64,000 nucleotides of DNA from Anaerocolumna chitinilytica (GTDB lineage Bacteria; Bacillota; Clostridia; Lachnospirales; Lachnospiraceae), in the NCBI RefSeq assembly GCF_014218355.1, contig NZ_AP023368.1, forward strand, positions 5,023,501 to 5,087,500. The letters are read 5' to 3'. The translations under genes and the position numbers were made by a program. A model generated the notes under the pieces. The model was not told the DNA's origin and made no database searches. It worked only from the letters and a program-made list of their open reading frames with translations. This document shows positions 37,121-46,787 of the stretch, in pieces. Position 1 is the stretch's first letter, and the number at the start of each line of letters is the position of its first letter.

Positions 37121-37149
37121 ATTATACTATAGTAAAATCAATAATGCAA
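37121..37149 (-). promoter_or_regulatory. Promoter of the S10 ribosomal operon
   Basis: TTGCAT (37149-37144), 17-bp spacer, TATAAT (37126-37121) on the minus strand, followed by the leader. The upstream side is very A/T-rich, like an UP element. Confidence 0.75.
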
Positions 37150-37241
37150 GCAGTTTTTTATCTTTTTTTTATTTTTAATTACATCATTTTTTTACAATAA
37201 ATTTTTATCATTATGTGTAATAAATATATTTTATAGCAAAA

Positions 37242-37282
37242 AAATATCAGCATAGGGATTATATCCTCGTATACTGATATTT
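37242..37282 (-). terminator. Terminator of the riboswitch-controlled transglutaminase gene
   Basis: AAATATCAG/CTGATATTT stem with an inner AGGATATAATCCCT loop; the minus strand continues TTTTTTTGC. It lies 50 bp after the stop. Confidence 0.85.
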
Positions 37283-37333
37283 CTTCTTTCTATAATAAAA
37301 TATAAAAAAAGGAAGGCAGATTATTCATTTTGT

Positions 37334-38140
37334 TTAATATTGCTTTTCTATACTATAGTGTGATACTTTCTTCGCCATTTTATCCATATTAACCGTTTTC
37401 AAAGCCGCATCGATTGTAGTGTCAATCGTAATCCATTTTTTTGTATCTTTCATATAAACCTGATTCCATGCATGATATTCAGTCACATCCGTTGATGTTC
37501 CCATCAGTACTTTCGTCGGTATTCCAACACTTCTGAGCATTGCTGCAAAAAGTACCGCGTAATCGTAGCAGATTCCTTCTTTCGCTGTATATACATCGTC
37601 AATAGCCGGTACATAACCGTTTTGCACTGTCTCTGCCTTTTCGTAGTCATACTTTATATTCTTTACAATATAGGAATAAATTGCAGCAACTTTTTCAGTA
37701 TCCGTAACAGCGTTTTGTGTCAAAGCTTTCGCTTTCTTTATGGATGCCATATCTGAATTCCAATTAACGATTTCATTGCTTTGTAAAAATACTGTTTTAC
37801 CGTTGTCATCGTTGTAATTTATAGTTTCTGCTGCAACCTGACGATATTTGTTTCCTTCAATATTTTCCAGAACTTCAATCTTATAGTCACCATTTCCCAA
37901 CTGAAGAGGTACTCTGACTTCCCCTGACAAATCATATATATACTTAGAACTGTCTTTCGTGATTCTCACCAGTGATGTTGTTTCATTGTTATAATCAACA
38001 ATAATAATGCCGTTCTTTATTTCGCTCTTGTCTATGACTGCTGCATCCGCTGCATAAGTCATTTCAGGTATATATACACTTTCGGATAGCAAAATCACTG
38101 CTACTATAAATAGCAGGCCTTTCTTTAAAAAATTATACAC
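37334..38140 (-). CDS. Secreted transglutaminase-like protein under c-di-GMP riboswitch
   Basis: 268 residues, GTG start six bases after AAGGGGAG. The N-terminal hydrophobic segment (LLFIVAVILLSESVYIPEMTYA) followed by an AxA-type site marks export. The C-terminal half has the transglutaminase triad: Cys in KEGICYDYAVLF, His in TEYHAWNQV, Asp in WITIDTTID. The first 110 mature residues have no clear domain. The role is probably modification or cleavage of cell-surface proteins. Control by c-di-GMP, next to a large surface adhesin, suggests a part in attachment or its release; that is inference. Confidence 0.85.
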   Translation of the reverse strand: MYNFLKKGLLFIVAVILLSESVYIPEMTYAADAAVIDKSEIKNGIIIVDYNNETTSLVRITKDSSKYIYDLSGEVRVPLQLGNGDYKIEVLENIEGNKYRQVAAETINYNDDNGKTVFLQSNEIVNWNSDMASIKKAKALTQNAVTDTEKVAAIYSYIVKNIKYDYEKAETVQNGYVPAIDDVYTAKEGICYDYAVLFAAMLRSVGIPTKVLMGTSTDVTEYHAWNQVYMKDTKKWITIDTTIDAALKTVNMDKMAKKVSHYSIEKQY

Positions 38141-38149
38141 AAAAAACTC

Positions 38150-38250
38150 CCCTTTCGGTAACTGGCTGCCAATTTATAAAAATAAATAAGGCCCTATAGC
38201 TTTGCGTCATCAGCTTTCGCTGATTTTGCCTTTATCGGTGGAAAGCACCG
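38150..38250 (-). ncRNA. c-di-GMP-I (GEMM-I) riboswitch
   Basis: On the minus strand the class I aptamer is complete: AAAGGCAAAATC, a GAAA-capped stem (TCAGC-GAAA-GCTGA), TGACGCAAAGCTATAGGGCC, then the P3 arm ending GGCAGCCAGTTACCGAA, as in the family consensus. P1 pairs CTTTC (38246-38242) with GAAAG (38157-38153), next to the GGGGAG ribosome binding site of the gene. That placement allows the ligand-dependent stem to affect translation start. A separate CGGTG-CACCG hairpin lies at the 5' side. Confidence 0.93.
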
Positions 38251-38443
38251 GATTTATATGTAGACTATTTCCTAATATTTATGCCATTATTATATCATAG
38301 CCTTTACTTCTTGAATACAGTTATTTCTACAAAATTCTCGCTTTTATTTTGGTGTAATTTTGTTCAATGTTATATATTGTCTTTCAACTGCGATGTTTTT
38401 TATATATTTGTCTGAATAATAGACATTCAGATAATATTAAAAA

Positions 38444-38497
38444 ACTGCAAGTCCAGTTATTAATGGATTTTATCCACCCTAATAATGAACTTGCAGT
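38444..38497 (-). terminator. Terminator of the CnaB adhesin gene
   Basis: ACTGCAAGT/ACTTGCAGT outer stem with a long paired inner part (TTATTA/TAATAA, GGAT/ATCC), followed by TTTTTTAATATT on the minus strand, 45 bp after the stop. Confidence 0.85.
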
Positions 38498-38541
38498 CTC
38501 TGTTACTTATTTAAATAATAATCTTCCTTAACTATCCGGCA

Positions 38542-41500
38542 CTAACTTCTGGTTTTTTTCTTTCTGCTGAATATCATTATAATACCACCGGTTATACCAC
38601 CTATCATAGCTGGCAGTAAACCTAACGGAACAGTTTCACCAGTCTTTGGTATCTTTACATCCTCTGCCGTGTCATTCGGCTTCGGTTTCACATTTCCGAG
38701 AGGGATTTTATCCACATCAATTTCAACCACAACTTCTTCCTTGCTTCCATCGGGATGTTTTACAATGATAGAGAATTTATCTTTACCGGTATAGCCGCTA
38801 TCCGGTGTGTACGTCCATTTGCCCTTATCATCTACTTTAACCGTTCCGTTACTTGGTTTTTCTCCCACCTCGGTTTTACTTCCATCTGGAACAGGCACCG
38901 TACCGCCTTTTGGTGTATCCTCTTTCGTGGCCTCAGTGATTGGCTCTGGTGTAGGCGTAGGCTTATTCGTTGGTTCCGGTCCCTTAGACGGAGTCGGTGT
39001 TGGCTCTGCAGTTGGTGTTGGTGTAGGACTGGGCGTTACACTGGGTTCCGGTGATGGATTCGGTGACGGAATGTATAGAGCATTCCCTATTTCAACAGTA
39101 AATATTTTTTGAGAGTTATCAGTAATAACTGTTTTCGGCAAACTCATTATTAGGTACCCTGTAGGTGCCTTTGTTTCAGTTATCACATAACTGCCGAAAG
39201 TTAATCCTGATAAAACTGCAGTACCATCAGCTCCCGTCTTAAGTGTTTTGGTCGTTCCATCAGGAGCCTTTACTGTGAATTCTGCTCCTTCCAGTAATTT
39301 AGTTGTATTTCCTGCATCTACCTTTTTAATTACTAAGGTTCTTAAAAGGTCATTTTCTACTGTAATCGGAATCTGGATGGGTGATCCCACTTTAATTTCT
39401 ATTCCAATCTGACTGTCAGAAAGTGTGATATATCCTTCCGGTGCTTTTGTTTCAATCAGTTTATACTTACCTAACAATAGATTTGGGATAACAGCAACTC
39501 CGGATTCATCTGTCATAATCTTATCTGCTACCTTTATTCCATCCTTCCATAACTGAAATTCCGCATCCTTTAATACAACAGAGGTATCATCCTTATCGAC
39601 CTTAATAATCTTTATTGAACGGTATACTTCATTTCCAATAGAAGGTAATATCGTATCATAATCCGTATCATAAGTGATCTCTACAGGCGTCACAGGATTA
39701 TCCGGTAGTTTATAGCCAGCAGGTGCTTTTGTCTCCTCCAGTTTATAACTGCCTACTTTAAGCCCTGATATAATAATTTCTCCATTGCTGTCTGTAGTAT
39801 ATGTTCCTATTAGAATATGATTGGAATCATATAATTTAAACTCAGCACCGGGCAGGGTCTTGCTGGTATCCTCCGAGTCTACCTTTATAATCTTAATGGT
39901 CTTTAAAGATGCATTCTTGATAATTTGTGTAACGATATTGTCACCGGTTCCATCAGAGGACAGGTCAGTTGCTCTATTGATATTTATCACCGTTTCTGTA
40001 ATCTGAGGCAGTTGATAATTTTCCGGTGCAGAGATCTCTTTTAAGGTATAAGTTCCGTTATCTAAATCCGGTATTTTTATCTCTCCGTGGCTGTCACTGG
40101 TATAGGTATCACCAATTTGTATATTAGAAGCATCAAACAATTTAAAGACTGCTCCCTCCAGTTTCTTTCCGGAATCTTCCTTATCTTCTTTTATGACCTT
40201 TAATGTTCTTTTACTTTCATTGGTCATCGGAACTACAAGAGGACTATTTGTACCGGTTTTAATCTCCAGCAGATCACTCTCTCCCTCTGTGGGAAGCTGA
40301 TACTTATTCGGTGCTTCAATTTCTAATACCTTGTACTTACCGAACTCCAGTCCGCTAAAGAGTAACTGGCCATTTGCATCTGTAGCCTTTTCTTCAACAG
40401 TTGTAACGGTGCCGTCATCAGCAATCTTTAGAAGCCTGTATTTAGCGCCTTCCAGTTTTTTACTTGGGTCATATTTATCTGTCTTTACTATCTGTATTGC
40501 TTTCTTTGCTTCATTTTCTACTACTTGAGTAATATTCTTATTGCTTGAATTTAATGTTATGGGATAAACGGTATCATTAAGGTAATATCCATTAGGTGCT
40601 GACAGTTCCTTCAGATAATATGTTCTAAAGGAAAGCCCGGAATAGGTAAGTACTCCGTTAGCCGTAGACTGGCCGGAACCGCTTATTACCATTTTCGTAT
40701 CATTGAGCATATAATACAGCTCGAAGACCGCCGGTGACGTATTAATAAGGTTACCGGTATCTTTATCTACCTTATTAATGGTTATCTTTCCTTTATTAGT
40801 GGTTCCGCCTCCCGTGCCAAAAGCAGTCTGTGTAACCGTAAACCCTGCGCCGTTATTCGCATTGCTGGATTTGTTAACACCGGTACCGGTGAATTTGGCA
40901 TTATTCTTTATAGTGCCCTCTTTTGCAGTTACAACTGTTTTATACTCAATTTCATATCGGCTGGTAATGTTATTCTTAAAACTTACTGTAAGATTCCATT
41001 CCCCAGGATTCACACCGGCCTCGCTCTTTAATTCAAAGGTTGTGTCGGAAGGGCTGATTTCTATCCTGTCATTGGTATTGACATTTGTTATCTGGTAGAC
41101 CTTCAGGCTTCCGTTTACATATACATGACCGCTGCTGATAACATCTGTAAATACCCCGTTTGTTATTTCTGATAAACTCTTATTCAGTACTACCTTCCAA
41201 TTAATTTCATCGTCCGGATAAACCTTCATGTTGGAGTCAACATCAACGGCCGTCTTAGCGATAAAATTATCCCAGTCCGGATAGGTCACTGTCTTTTCAT
41301 ACAGAACAGAGTCTCCGTCCTTCGTTACTGTCGCACTGTTTTTATAACTAGCCTTTGAAAGACCATCAATCTGTGTCTTATACTGAATAACATAGGCTTT
41401 ATCCGGCTCTTTTGTAATTGTGAGATTAAAGCCATCACCGGCTGCTGTAAGGATATAATCCGTGCCCGGAATTAATGGTGTACTATCCAGTATAGGCGTT

Positions 41501-44016
41501 CCGGAGGCATTCAGCTTATATTTCGTAACCGTAAAGGTTTCCGGAAGAAGGTGCTGGCCAGCTTCGTATGTATCTGCAACCGTAATATCTGCTCCTTTAT
41601 TTACCGACAAATAATTGGTGTAAATCTGCCAGCTTATCTGTCTGGTCTGCAAATCTAAGCTTCCGTCTTTTTTACCGTTATTATAAGCGGTACTATCCAG
41701 CTGGTAATATGCATCCGTTGGTGTGACGGTAAAAGGACCATCGGATGTTTTTCCGGTAAAGACCACATGATTTAAATATTTGTTTTGCGTTACCGGTACA
41801 ATTCCCGGTGTGTTCAAATCAAAACTGGTTTTGTAATAAATATGGTAATCTGAACCCTGCCAGGGGTTCCCGATAAGCTTTAGTACAAAGCCATTCTGAT
41901 AATCCGTACTTCCTCCGGCAGGAGCTTCAATGGTATAGTCCGTACCAAGTGTTAAAACCGTGTTACCTGCCAGTACCCGTAAGGTCTCAGGAAGAAATAC
42001 CATGCCGTTGTTAGGGAAAGAATCTGTTATCGTAAGTTCTTCCACCGCTCTCTTAATCGGTTTAACCGTCAGTTGCCAACTCATTGTTTTAGCATCATAA
42101 TCAATTCCCTTATAAGTAATCGAATCACTTCCGGGTACCGTCGTGGTGGTAGTTAAAGTACCTTTTGTATAAGAGTTTACAATAGTAGGCGTAATTGACT
42201 TTTCCAAGGCCTGCTCCGCTGTAGTTCCGGGTCCCACACCGGTTCCGGTACCTGATAGCCACGCTTTATTTTTGAATTCACTGCCATAAAAATTTGGTTG
42301 AATATCTGTTACATAGGTAATTGTGCGCTTCGCATTAATATTTCCCAGTGTAATGGTAAAATTCCCGCTCCCATCAGGAGTAATACTAGGGGTGTCTATT
42401 AAACTTCCATTCTCGTTCATTACCTTAACGCTGTTGGCTTTTAAGGTCAGTCCATCCGGAAGCTGGTCATGTACCACTGCTCCGTTAATAGACTGATTAC
42501 CTGTATTTGCTACTATGGTCCAGGTTATAGTTTTAGCACTGTAACTAATAGAATTAATTGCTGATTTTGAAAGTATAGCACCTCTGGTTACATTAATTGA
42601 TTTTTCCGCATCTGCAACATAAACACCGCCATCAGTTAAAGTAGCCTTATTGGTACAGGTAAGAGAAGACTTATTGTCTTCATAATAGTAATTATCTCCA
42701 TAGATAATACCTGCATCATAAACAATACGGTATGCGCCTTCCTTTAAATCACCCATGTTAATAGGAAACTGAAGGTTACCATCCATATCAAGAGAATTAA
42801 TAGCCTTAATCGCATCCGTTACATCAGCTCCCTGACTCCAACTGCTTCCGCTCTTGATCAGTTTATATACTTTTATTGTATTGTTCTTAATTGTCTGGTT
42901 ATCGGATATTGTTTCCGATATTGCTGCTCCGGTAACGATGGATTCTGCCTTATTAACATCAATAGTCCAGTGAATCACACTTGCATTCCCATCGTTATTA
43001 TAAGCAGCAGAGCCGTTCTTTTCAATCATGGCACTGCGTGGAAAATTCGGAATTGTACTGCTGGCGGTCCCCAAAAGGCTCCCACCGTCTGATAAGGTCG
43101 CATTGTTGGTATAAGGACCTGATGTATAACTAACTATCTTTGTTTTATAGATAAAACGGTAAGCTGATTGAATATGCCCCATGGGAACAGAAAACCCGCC
43201 AGCCTCCATAACTGGTGTTATGGATTCTTCTGCTCCTTGGGTAATCTTTCCATTATAACCTACCGTAAGAGGATATTTCTTAACACTGCCAGATACCAAT
43301 TCCAATCCTGCCGGTATGATATCCTTAAAAACAGCATCTGTAATATTATCTAGAGAGGTATTTACATCCACTGTCCAGGTTACCTCTTTGGCATTCTGTG
43401 CTTCATGAATTTCGTTCTTTGTAATTACTGTTCCGCCGCTGCCAGGCTTGACAGTAACAGTAAAATCAAGTTTTTCCATATACTCAAAGTGCACGGTTTG
43501 ACTGGTATCATCTTCAAACTTCGTAAGATCAAATTTAAGGATTATACCAACAGTACCATCCCTATTCTCCGAATAACTTCCGTTCAAGCTCAGAGCATCA
43601 TTAAATACCAATTTCAGAATACGAGTATCCTTATCAAAGTTAAAAGTACCTGCCGATTCTCCGTTAGACATCAGAAGGTTTCCGCTTGCATTAGCAATAG
43701 GCAAAAATGCTGCCGGTACATTGATCTCTGCATAATCGCCTGCTTGTACATCTTGCCCTTCCGGGATGCTCCAATAGAATAAAAGGCCTACGCTCATATC
43801 CTGTGTGATTTGCAAGGGTTGATCCAGCGGCAGCACCGTATAAGGCTCTGATCCTGTAGTCAGCTCAACTTTGTCAAAAATATTGCCCAAATCCTGTCCG
43901 GTATCTGCTTTCACATGTGTCCCCAATCCCAATGCAGGTAATGGTAAGTTCATTATCATGCTTAAGATTAGTATTAAAATTAAGGTTGTTCTACCTTTTT
44001 TAATAAACATTTTCAT
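38542..44016 (-). CDS. Giant sortase-anchored adhesin with isopeptide-type and CnaB repeats
   Basis: 1,824 residues. N-terminal signal peptide (about 1-37). Residues ~40-220 form a collagen-binding/adhesin-like head. Then about six modules of ~130-150 residues, each opening like WTVDVN/WTIDVN/WQLTVK and followed by a D-x-LP-x-G-like turn (DUF11/fimbrial isopeptide type). Then six CnaB modules (I-x-K-V/E-D ... L-x-GAEF ... G-x-Y-x-L-x-E-x-x-AP-x-GY), whose Lys and Glu would form internal isopeptide bonds. A Pro/Thr/Ser wall-spanning stretch, a cadherin/VCBS-like domain (YTPDSGYTGKDKFSI), a sortase motif IPKTGE, a membrane helix and KKKTR end follow. No sortase gene is in the window. Confidence 0.9.
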   Translation of the reverse strand: MKMFIKKGRTTLILILILSMIMNLPLPALGLGTHVKADTGQDLGNIFDKVELTTGSEPYTVLPLDQPLQITQDMSVGLLFYWSIPEGQDVQAGDYAEINVPAAFLPIANASGNLLMSNGESAGTFNFDKDTRILKLVFNDALSLNGSYSENRDGTVGIILKFDLTKFEDDTSQTVHFEYMEKLDFTVTVKPGSGGTVITKNEIHEAQNAKEVTWTVDVNTSLDNITDAVFKDIIPAGLELVSGSVKKYPLTVGYNGKITQGAEESITPVMEAGGFSVPMGHIQSAYRFIYKTKIVSYTSGPYTNNATLSDGGSLLGTASSTIPNFPRSAMIEKNGSAAYNNDGNASVIHWTIDVNKAESIVTGAAISETISDNQTIKNNTIKVYKLIKSGSSWSQGADVTDAIKAINSLDMDGNLQFPINMGDLKEGAYRIVYDAGIIYGDNYYYEDNKSSLTCTNKATLTDGGVYVADAEKSINVTRGAILSKSAINSISYSAKTITWTIVANTGNQSINGAVVHDQLPDGLTLKANSVKVMNENGSLIDTPSITPDGSGNFTITLGNINAKRTITYVTDIQPNFYGSEFKNKAWLSGTGTGVGPGTTAEQALEKSITPTIVNSYTKGTLTTTTTVPGSDSITYKGIDYDAKTMSWQLTVKPIKRAVEELTITDSFPNNGMVFLPETLRVLAGNTVLTLGTDYTIEAPAGGSTDYQNGFVLKLIGNPWQGSDYHIYYKTSFDLNTPGIVPVTQNKYLNHVVFTGKTSDGPFTVTPTDAYYQLDSTAYNNGKKDGSLDLQTRQISWQIYTNYLSVNKGADITVADTYEAGQHLLPETFTVTKYKLNASGTPILDSTPLIPGTDYILTAAGDGFNLTITKEPDKAYVIQYKTQIDGLSKASYKNSATVTKDGDSVLYEKTVTYPDWDNFIAKTAVDVDSNMKVYPDDEINWKVVLNKSLSEITNGVFTDVISSGHVYVNGSLKVYQITNVNTNDRIEISPSDTTFELKSEAGVNPGEWNLTVSFKNNITSRYEIEYKTVVTAKEGTIKNNAKFTGTGVNKSSNANNGAGFTVTQTAFGTGGGTTNKGKITINKVDKDTGNLINTSPAVFELYYMLNDTKMVISGSGQSTANGVLTYSGLSFRTYYLKELSAPNGYYLNDTVYPITLNSSNKNITQVVENEAKKAIQIVKTDKYDPSKKLEGAKYRLLKIADDGTVTTVEEKATDANGQLLFSGLEFGKYKVLEIEAPNKYQLPTEGESDLLEIKTGTNSPLVVPMTNESKRTLKVIKEDKEDSGKKLEGAVFKLFDASNIQIGDTYTSDSHGEIKIPDLDNGTYTLKEISAPENYQLPQITETVININRATDLSSDGTGDNIVTQIIKNASLKTIKIIKVDSEDTSKTLPGAEFKLYDSNHILIGTYTTDSNGEIIISGLKVGSYKLEETKAPAGYKLPDNPVTPVEITYDTDYDTILPSIGNEVYRSIKIIKVDKDDTSVVLKDAEFQLWKDGIKVADKIMTDESGVAVIPNLLLGKYKLIETKAPEGYITLSDSQIGIEIKVGSPIQIPITVENDLLRTLVIKKVDAGNTTKLLEGAEFTVKAPDGTTKTLKTGADGTAVLSGLTFGSYVITETKAPTGYLIMSLPKTVITDNSQKIFTVEIGNALYIPSPNPSPEPSVTPSPTPTPTAEPTPTPSKGPEPTNKPTPTPEPITEATKEDTPKGGTVPVPDGSKTEVGEKPSNGTVKVDDKGKWTYTPDSGYTGKDKFSIIVKHPDGSKEEVVVEIDVDKIPLGNVKPKPNDTAEDVKIPKTGETVPLGLLPAMIGGITGGIIMIFSRKKKTRS

Positions 44017-44185
44017 ACTCCTTCTTCCTTTCTTTAAATTCTTAAAATGCTATTTCCGTTTTATGTAACAATAAGAGCCAAAAAGATTAACCAATATTTT
44101 CAAGGTTTGTCTTTTTATTATACTTATAGATACTGAACATATTCTGAACAATAATATTAGTTATCGTTACTGAATATTACATAAA

Positions 44186-44209
44186 AAAAAGAGAGCTTAC
44201 TCTCTTTTT
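44186..44209 (-). terminator. Terminator built into the end of the SARP-like gene
   Basis: AAAAAGAGAG/CTCTCTTTTT 10-bp stem with a 4-base loop. The TAA stop of the response regulator lies at the stem-loop apex, followed by eight T on the minus strand. Confidence 0.9.
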
Positions 44210-45321
44210 AGAAATCTGTTGTATATTTCAATTACCTTACTCGATGGTTTGAGTCCTAATTCCTCTCGGAGAACCTTACTGTAATACTGGTATACCTTTA
44301 TAACCCCTTTCCCATTTCCATTATCAGCATAATATTCCATCAGCAGAAAGACATATTTTTCATTATAAACATCCAATCGAAGCAGCTTTTGAAGGCAGCT
44401 TTCCATTATTTCACTTTTTAAGGTGTTCAGATTCTTATCAATATATTTTTCCAGATAGTTCAAATAAGCATTCCTAAGATGCTGTCTATCATAAATACAC
44501 CAGTCATACTCGTCGTGTTCCAATAAGTCCCCTTCGTATATTGTAAGAAGCCTGCTCATTTGCTCGGGTGTAGGCTCAGGTTCTCGGAGCAGTGTTCTTA
44601 ATTCTTCCAGGTCACTTTTCATTGGTAAGGTTAAAATATACTGGTCGTTCATATATTGCAAACCCTCTTCATATCCCAGCTCTTTGATGGCTTTCCTTAA
44701 TTGATACACCGTAGTATGCAGTAAAACCGTGCTTTTATCCAAAGGTGCATCTGCCCATAATTCTTCCAGAATACGATATTTATTTACCGGTTTTTCGTTA
44801 TTCAGCCACAAATAGCAGAACATCTCTTTTACTTTCTTCGTACGCCACCGCATAGGAGGCGCAGACATTTTATCTCCCTTAAACACTTGAAATTCCTTCA
44901 AGGAATGAATATATATATTTGTCTTTCCTTCTGCTATCTGTGTCCTCGCAATCTTCTTAATTTTTAGTTTTTCCTCAACCTTTTGAATGGATTTTTCGAG
45001 ACGGCTTATCGTTATAGGTTTTAATAAATAATCCAGTGCATCAACCTCAAAGGCTTCCACTGCATACTGAGCATAAGCCGTTACAAAAATAACCTCCGGT
45101 GCTTCTTCCTTATGTAACAGCCTTCTGGCAAACTCAAGGCCATTTAGTCCTCCCATTTCTAAATCCAGAAATACAACATCTATGCTTTCTGTTCTTAGGT
45201 CGTCAAATGCTTTCTGGGAATCCATGTATTTTCCTACAATCTGAACATTCTCTATTCGGTTTAACATTCTTTCCAAAACATCCAATGCCAACTCTTCATC
45301 ATCTACCAAAAACACTCTCAT
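44197..45321 (-). CDS. Response regulator with SARP-type DNA-binding and BTAD domains
   Basis: About 374 residues. Receiver domain 1-120 with phospho-acceptor Asp in VVFLDLEMGGLNG and Lys in LLKPITI. Then an OmpR/SARP winged helix (KVKEMFCYLWLNNEKPVNKYRILEELW) and a C-terminal bacterial transcriptional activation domain (LLEHDEYDWCIYDRQHLRNAYL). ATG 45321 follows GAGGG; a GTG at 45333 is less likely. No histidine kinase is adjacent. It lies just upstream of the adhesin gene but has its own terminator, so adhesin control is possible but not shown. Confidence 0.85.
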   Translation of the reverse strand: MRVFLVDDEELALDVLERMLNRIENVQIVGKYMDSQKAFDDLRTESIDVVFLDLEMGGLNGLEFARRLLHKEEAPEVIFVTAYAQYAVEAFEVDALDYLLKPITISRLEKSIQKVEEKLKIKKIARTQIAEGKTNIYIHSLKEFQVFKGDKMSAPPMRWRTKKVKEMFCYLWLNNEKPVNKYRILEELWADAPLDKSTVLLHTTVYQLRKAIKELGYEEGLQYMNDQYILTLPMKSDLEELRTLLREPEPTPEQMSRLLTIYEGDLLEHDEYDWCIYDRQHLRNAYLNYLEKYIDKNLNTLKSEIMESCLQKLLRLDVYNEKYVFLLMEYYADNGNGKGVIKVYQYYSKVLREELGLKPSSKVIEIYNRFLKRE

Positions 45322-45525
45322 GAAATCCCTCACAACCGTTAAATTTATCCTTATGAAAGTTACAGGCTTTGATATTTATTGTAATGCAGGTGTAAATATA
45401 TTCTTTCATTATACCAGTCTGATATCTGTTAAATAATCATATCTTAAAATACAGTCCCAACAGAAGTAAAAAAGCTCAGTAATAGCAACATTTACTTTAT
45501 AGAGTCGTTATAAGTTGACGAAGAG

Positions 45526-45583
45526 CTAAAATTAGAAGACAAAAGAAAGATTAACATCACCTTTCATTTCCTCTTCTAATTTT
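45526..45583. other. Inverted repeat in the 45.3-45.6 kb gap
   Basis: AAAATTAGAAG and CTTCTAATTTT (11 bp) flank about 36 bases. It may be the 3' end structure of the methyltransferase gene, though no strong T-run follows. Nothing else is seen in this 290-bp gap. Confidence 0.4.
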
Positions 45584-45611
45584 AATCATGAAATCCTGCT
45601 TGCCCTTACGG

Positions 45612-46493
45612 TTATCGGATGTTAGACCAACGTCCCGATGCACCGCAGGGAAGAGTAAGCTTACTTAAAGTCACCGGTATACCTATTTCATCAGCTTTCA
45701 CCACTCCTCCGAATCTGCTTTGGATTTCAAGCCCCAGCAGATAAGAGAGAACTGCCGGCTGAAGGCCTGTAGTATAGGAATTTATCAGGAAAAATAACGG
45801 TTCTTCTCTTAGAACCCCTGCACATAATTTCACAAACGAATGAATATTCTCTTCAATTTTCCAAGTCTCACCCTTTGGACCTCTGCCATAAGACGGAGGG
45901 TCCATGATAATTGCATCATAAAAATTTCCTCTGCGAATTTCCCGTTCTACGAACTTTATACAGTCATCTACGATATAGCGAATGGGAGCTTCGGATAAAC
46001 CAGAAAGAGCAGCATTCTCTTTTGCCCATGTAACCATTCCCTTAGAAGCATCCACATGGGTCACACTGGCGCCAGCCTTTGCAGCAGCTATTGTTGCTCC
46101 GCCGGTATAGGCAAACAGGTTTAATACTTTTATCTCTTTCCCTGGATTCTTCTCTTTCTCCTGTTTAATAAGTTCATAAAACCAATCCCAGTTTGCTGCC
46201 TGTTCCGGAAATATTCCAGTATGCTTAAAACTAAAAGGCTGTAGATGAAATACCATGTCTCTATAGGTAATATTCCATTCCTTCGGCAAGTCAAAAAATT
46301 CCCATTCACCGCCGCCTTTGCTGCTGCGGTGATAATGTCCGTTAGGCTTCTTCCACCTGGCATCTGTCTTTTCCGTATCCCATAGCACTTGAGGGTCGGG
46401 CCTGACAAGAATATATTCTCCCCAACGCTCTAATTTTTCACCATTAGAAGTATCGATTACTTCGTAATCTTTCCATTTATCTGCAAGCCACAT
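45612..46493 (-). CDS. Class I SAM-dependent RNA methyltransferase (RlmI/RlmK-like)
   Basis: 293 residues. SAM-binding motif I VLNLFAYTGGATIAAAKAGA, then VDASKGMVTWAKENAALSG, and motif IV DAIIMDPPSYGRGPKGE. This pattern fits 23S rRNA base methyltransferases of the YwbD/RlmI/RlmK group, though the N-terminal PUA domain is missing (only about 100 residues precede motif I). Substrate base is not certain. Single gene. Confidence 0.8.
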   Translation of the reverse strand: MWLADKWKDYEVIDTSNGEKLERWGEYILVRPDPQVLWDTEKTDARWKKPNGHYHRSSKGGGEWEFFDLPKEWNITYRDMVFHLQPFSFKHTGIFPEQAANWDWFYELIKQEKEKNPGKEIKVLNLFAYTGGATIAAAKAGASVTHVDASKGMVTWAKENAALSGLSEAPIRYIVDDCIKFVEREIRRGNFYDAIIMDPPSYGRGPKGETWKIEENIHSFVKLCAGVLREEPLFFLINSYTTGLQPAVLSYLLGLEIQSRFGGVVKADEIGIPVTLSKLTLPCGASGRWSNIR

Positions 46494-46678
46494 ATCATTC
46501 TCACTTTCTTTTATATTCTTAATCAGTACTCTTTATCTTCTATATTCGGAATAATAATTATTCTTTTCATTACGTATCACAACAAATCTACTATAGTTCC
46601 TGCGGTTTTTCAAGCAATATACGGAATTTAATCAAAAAAACACCAATTTTTATTCTATTCAAACAATACCAATCAATA

Positions 46679-46738
46679 AAAAAGATTCCGGTGAGTAACC
46701 TGTCGCTGTAATCACAAGCTGGCCTTCCGGAATCTTTT
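46679..46738 (-). terminator. Terminator of the LacI-type regulator
   Basis: AAAAGATTCCGG/CCGGAATCTTTT 12-bp stem with a 36-base loop; T-run on the minus strand. 50 bp after the regulator stop. Confidence 0.85.
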
Positions 46739-46787
46739 CTAATCAGATCTTATATTTTTAGGTAAAAGTTGCTTTTTTCCTCAAAAT

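Noticed and set aside
38755..41098. Several plus-strand frames of 60-106 codons inside the adhesin gene
   Set aside because: They lie antisense to a well-supported coding region with clear domain repeats and have no ribosome binding sites or recognisable products.
45099..45323. Plus-strand frame antisense to the response regulator
   Set aside because: Antisense to the receiver domain with no independent support.
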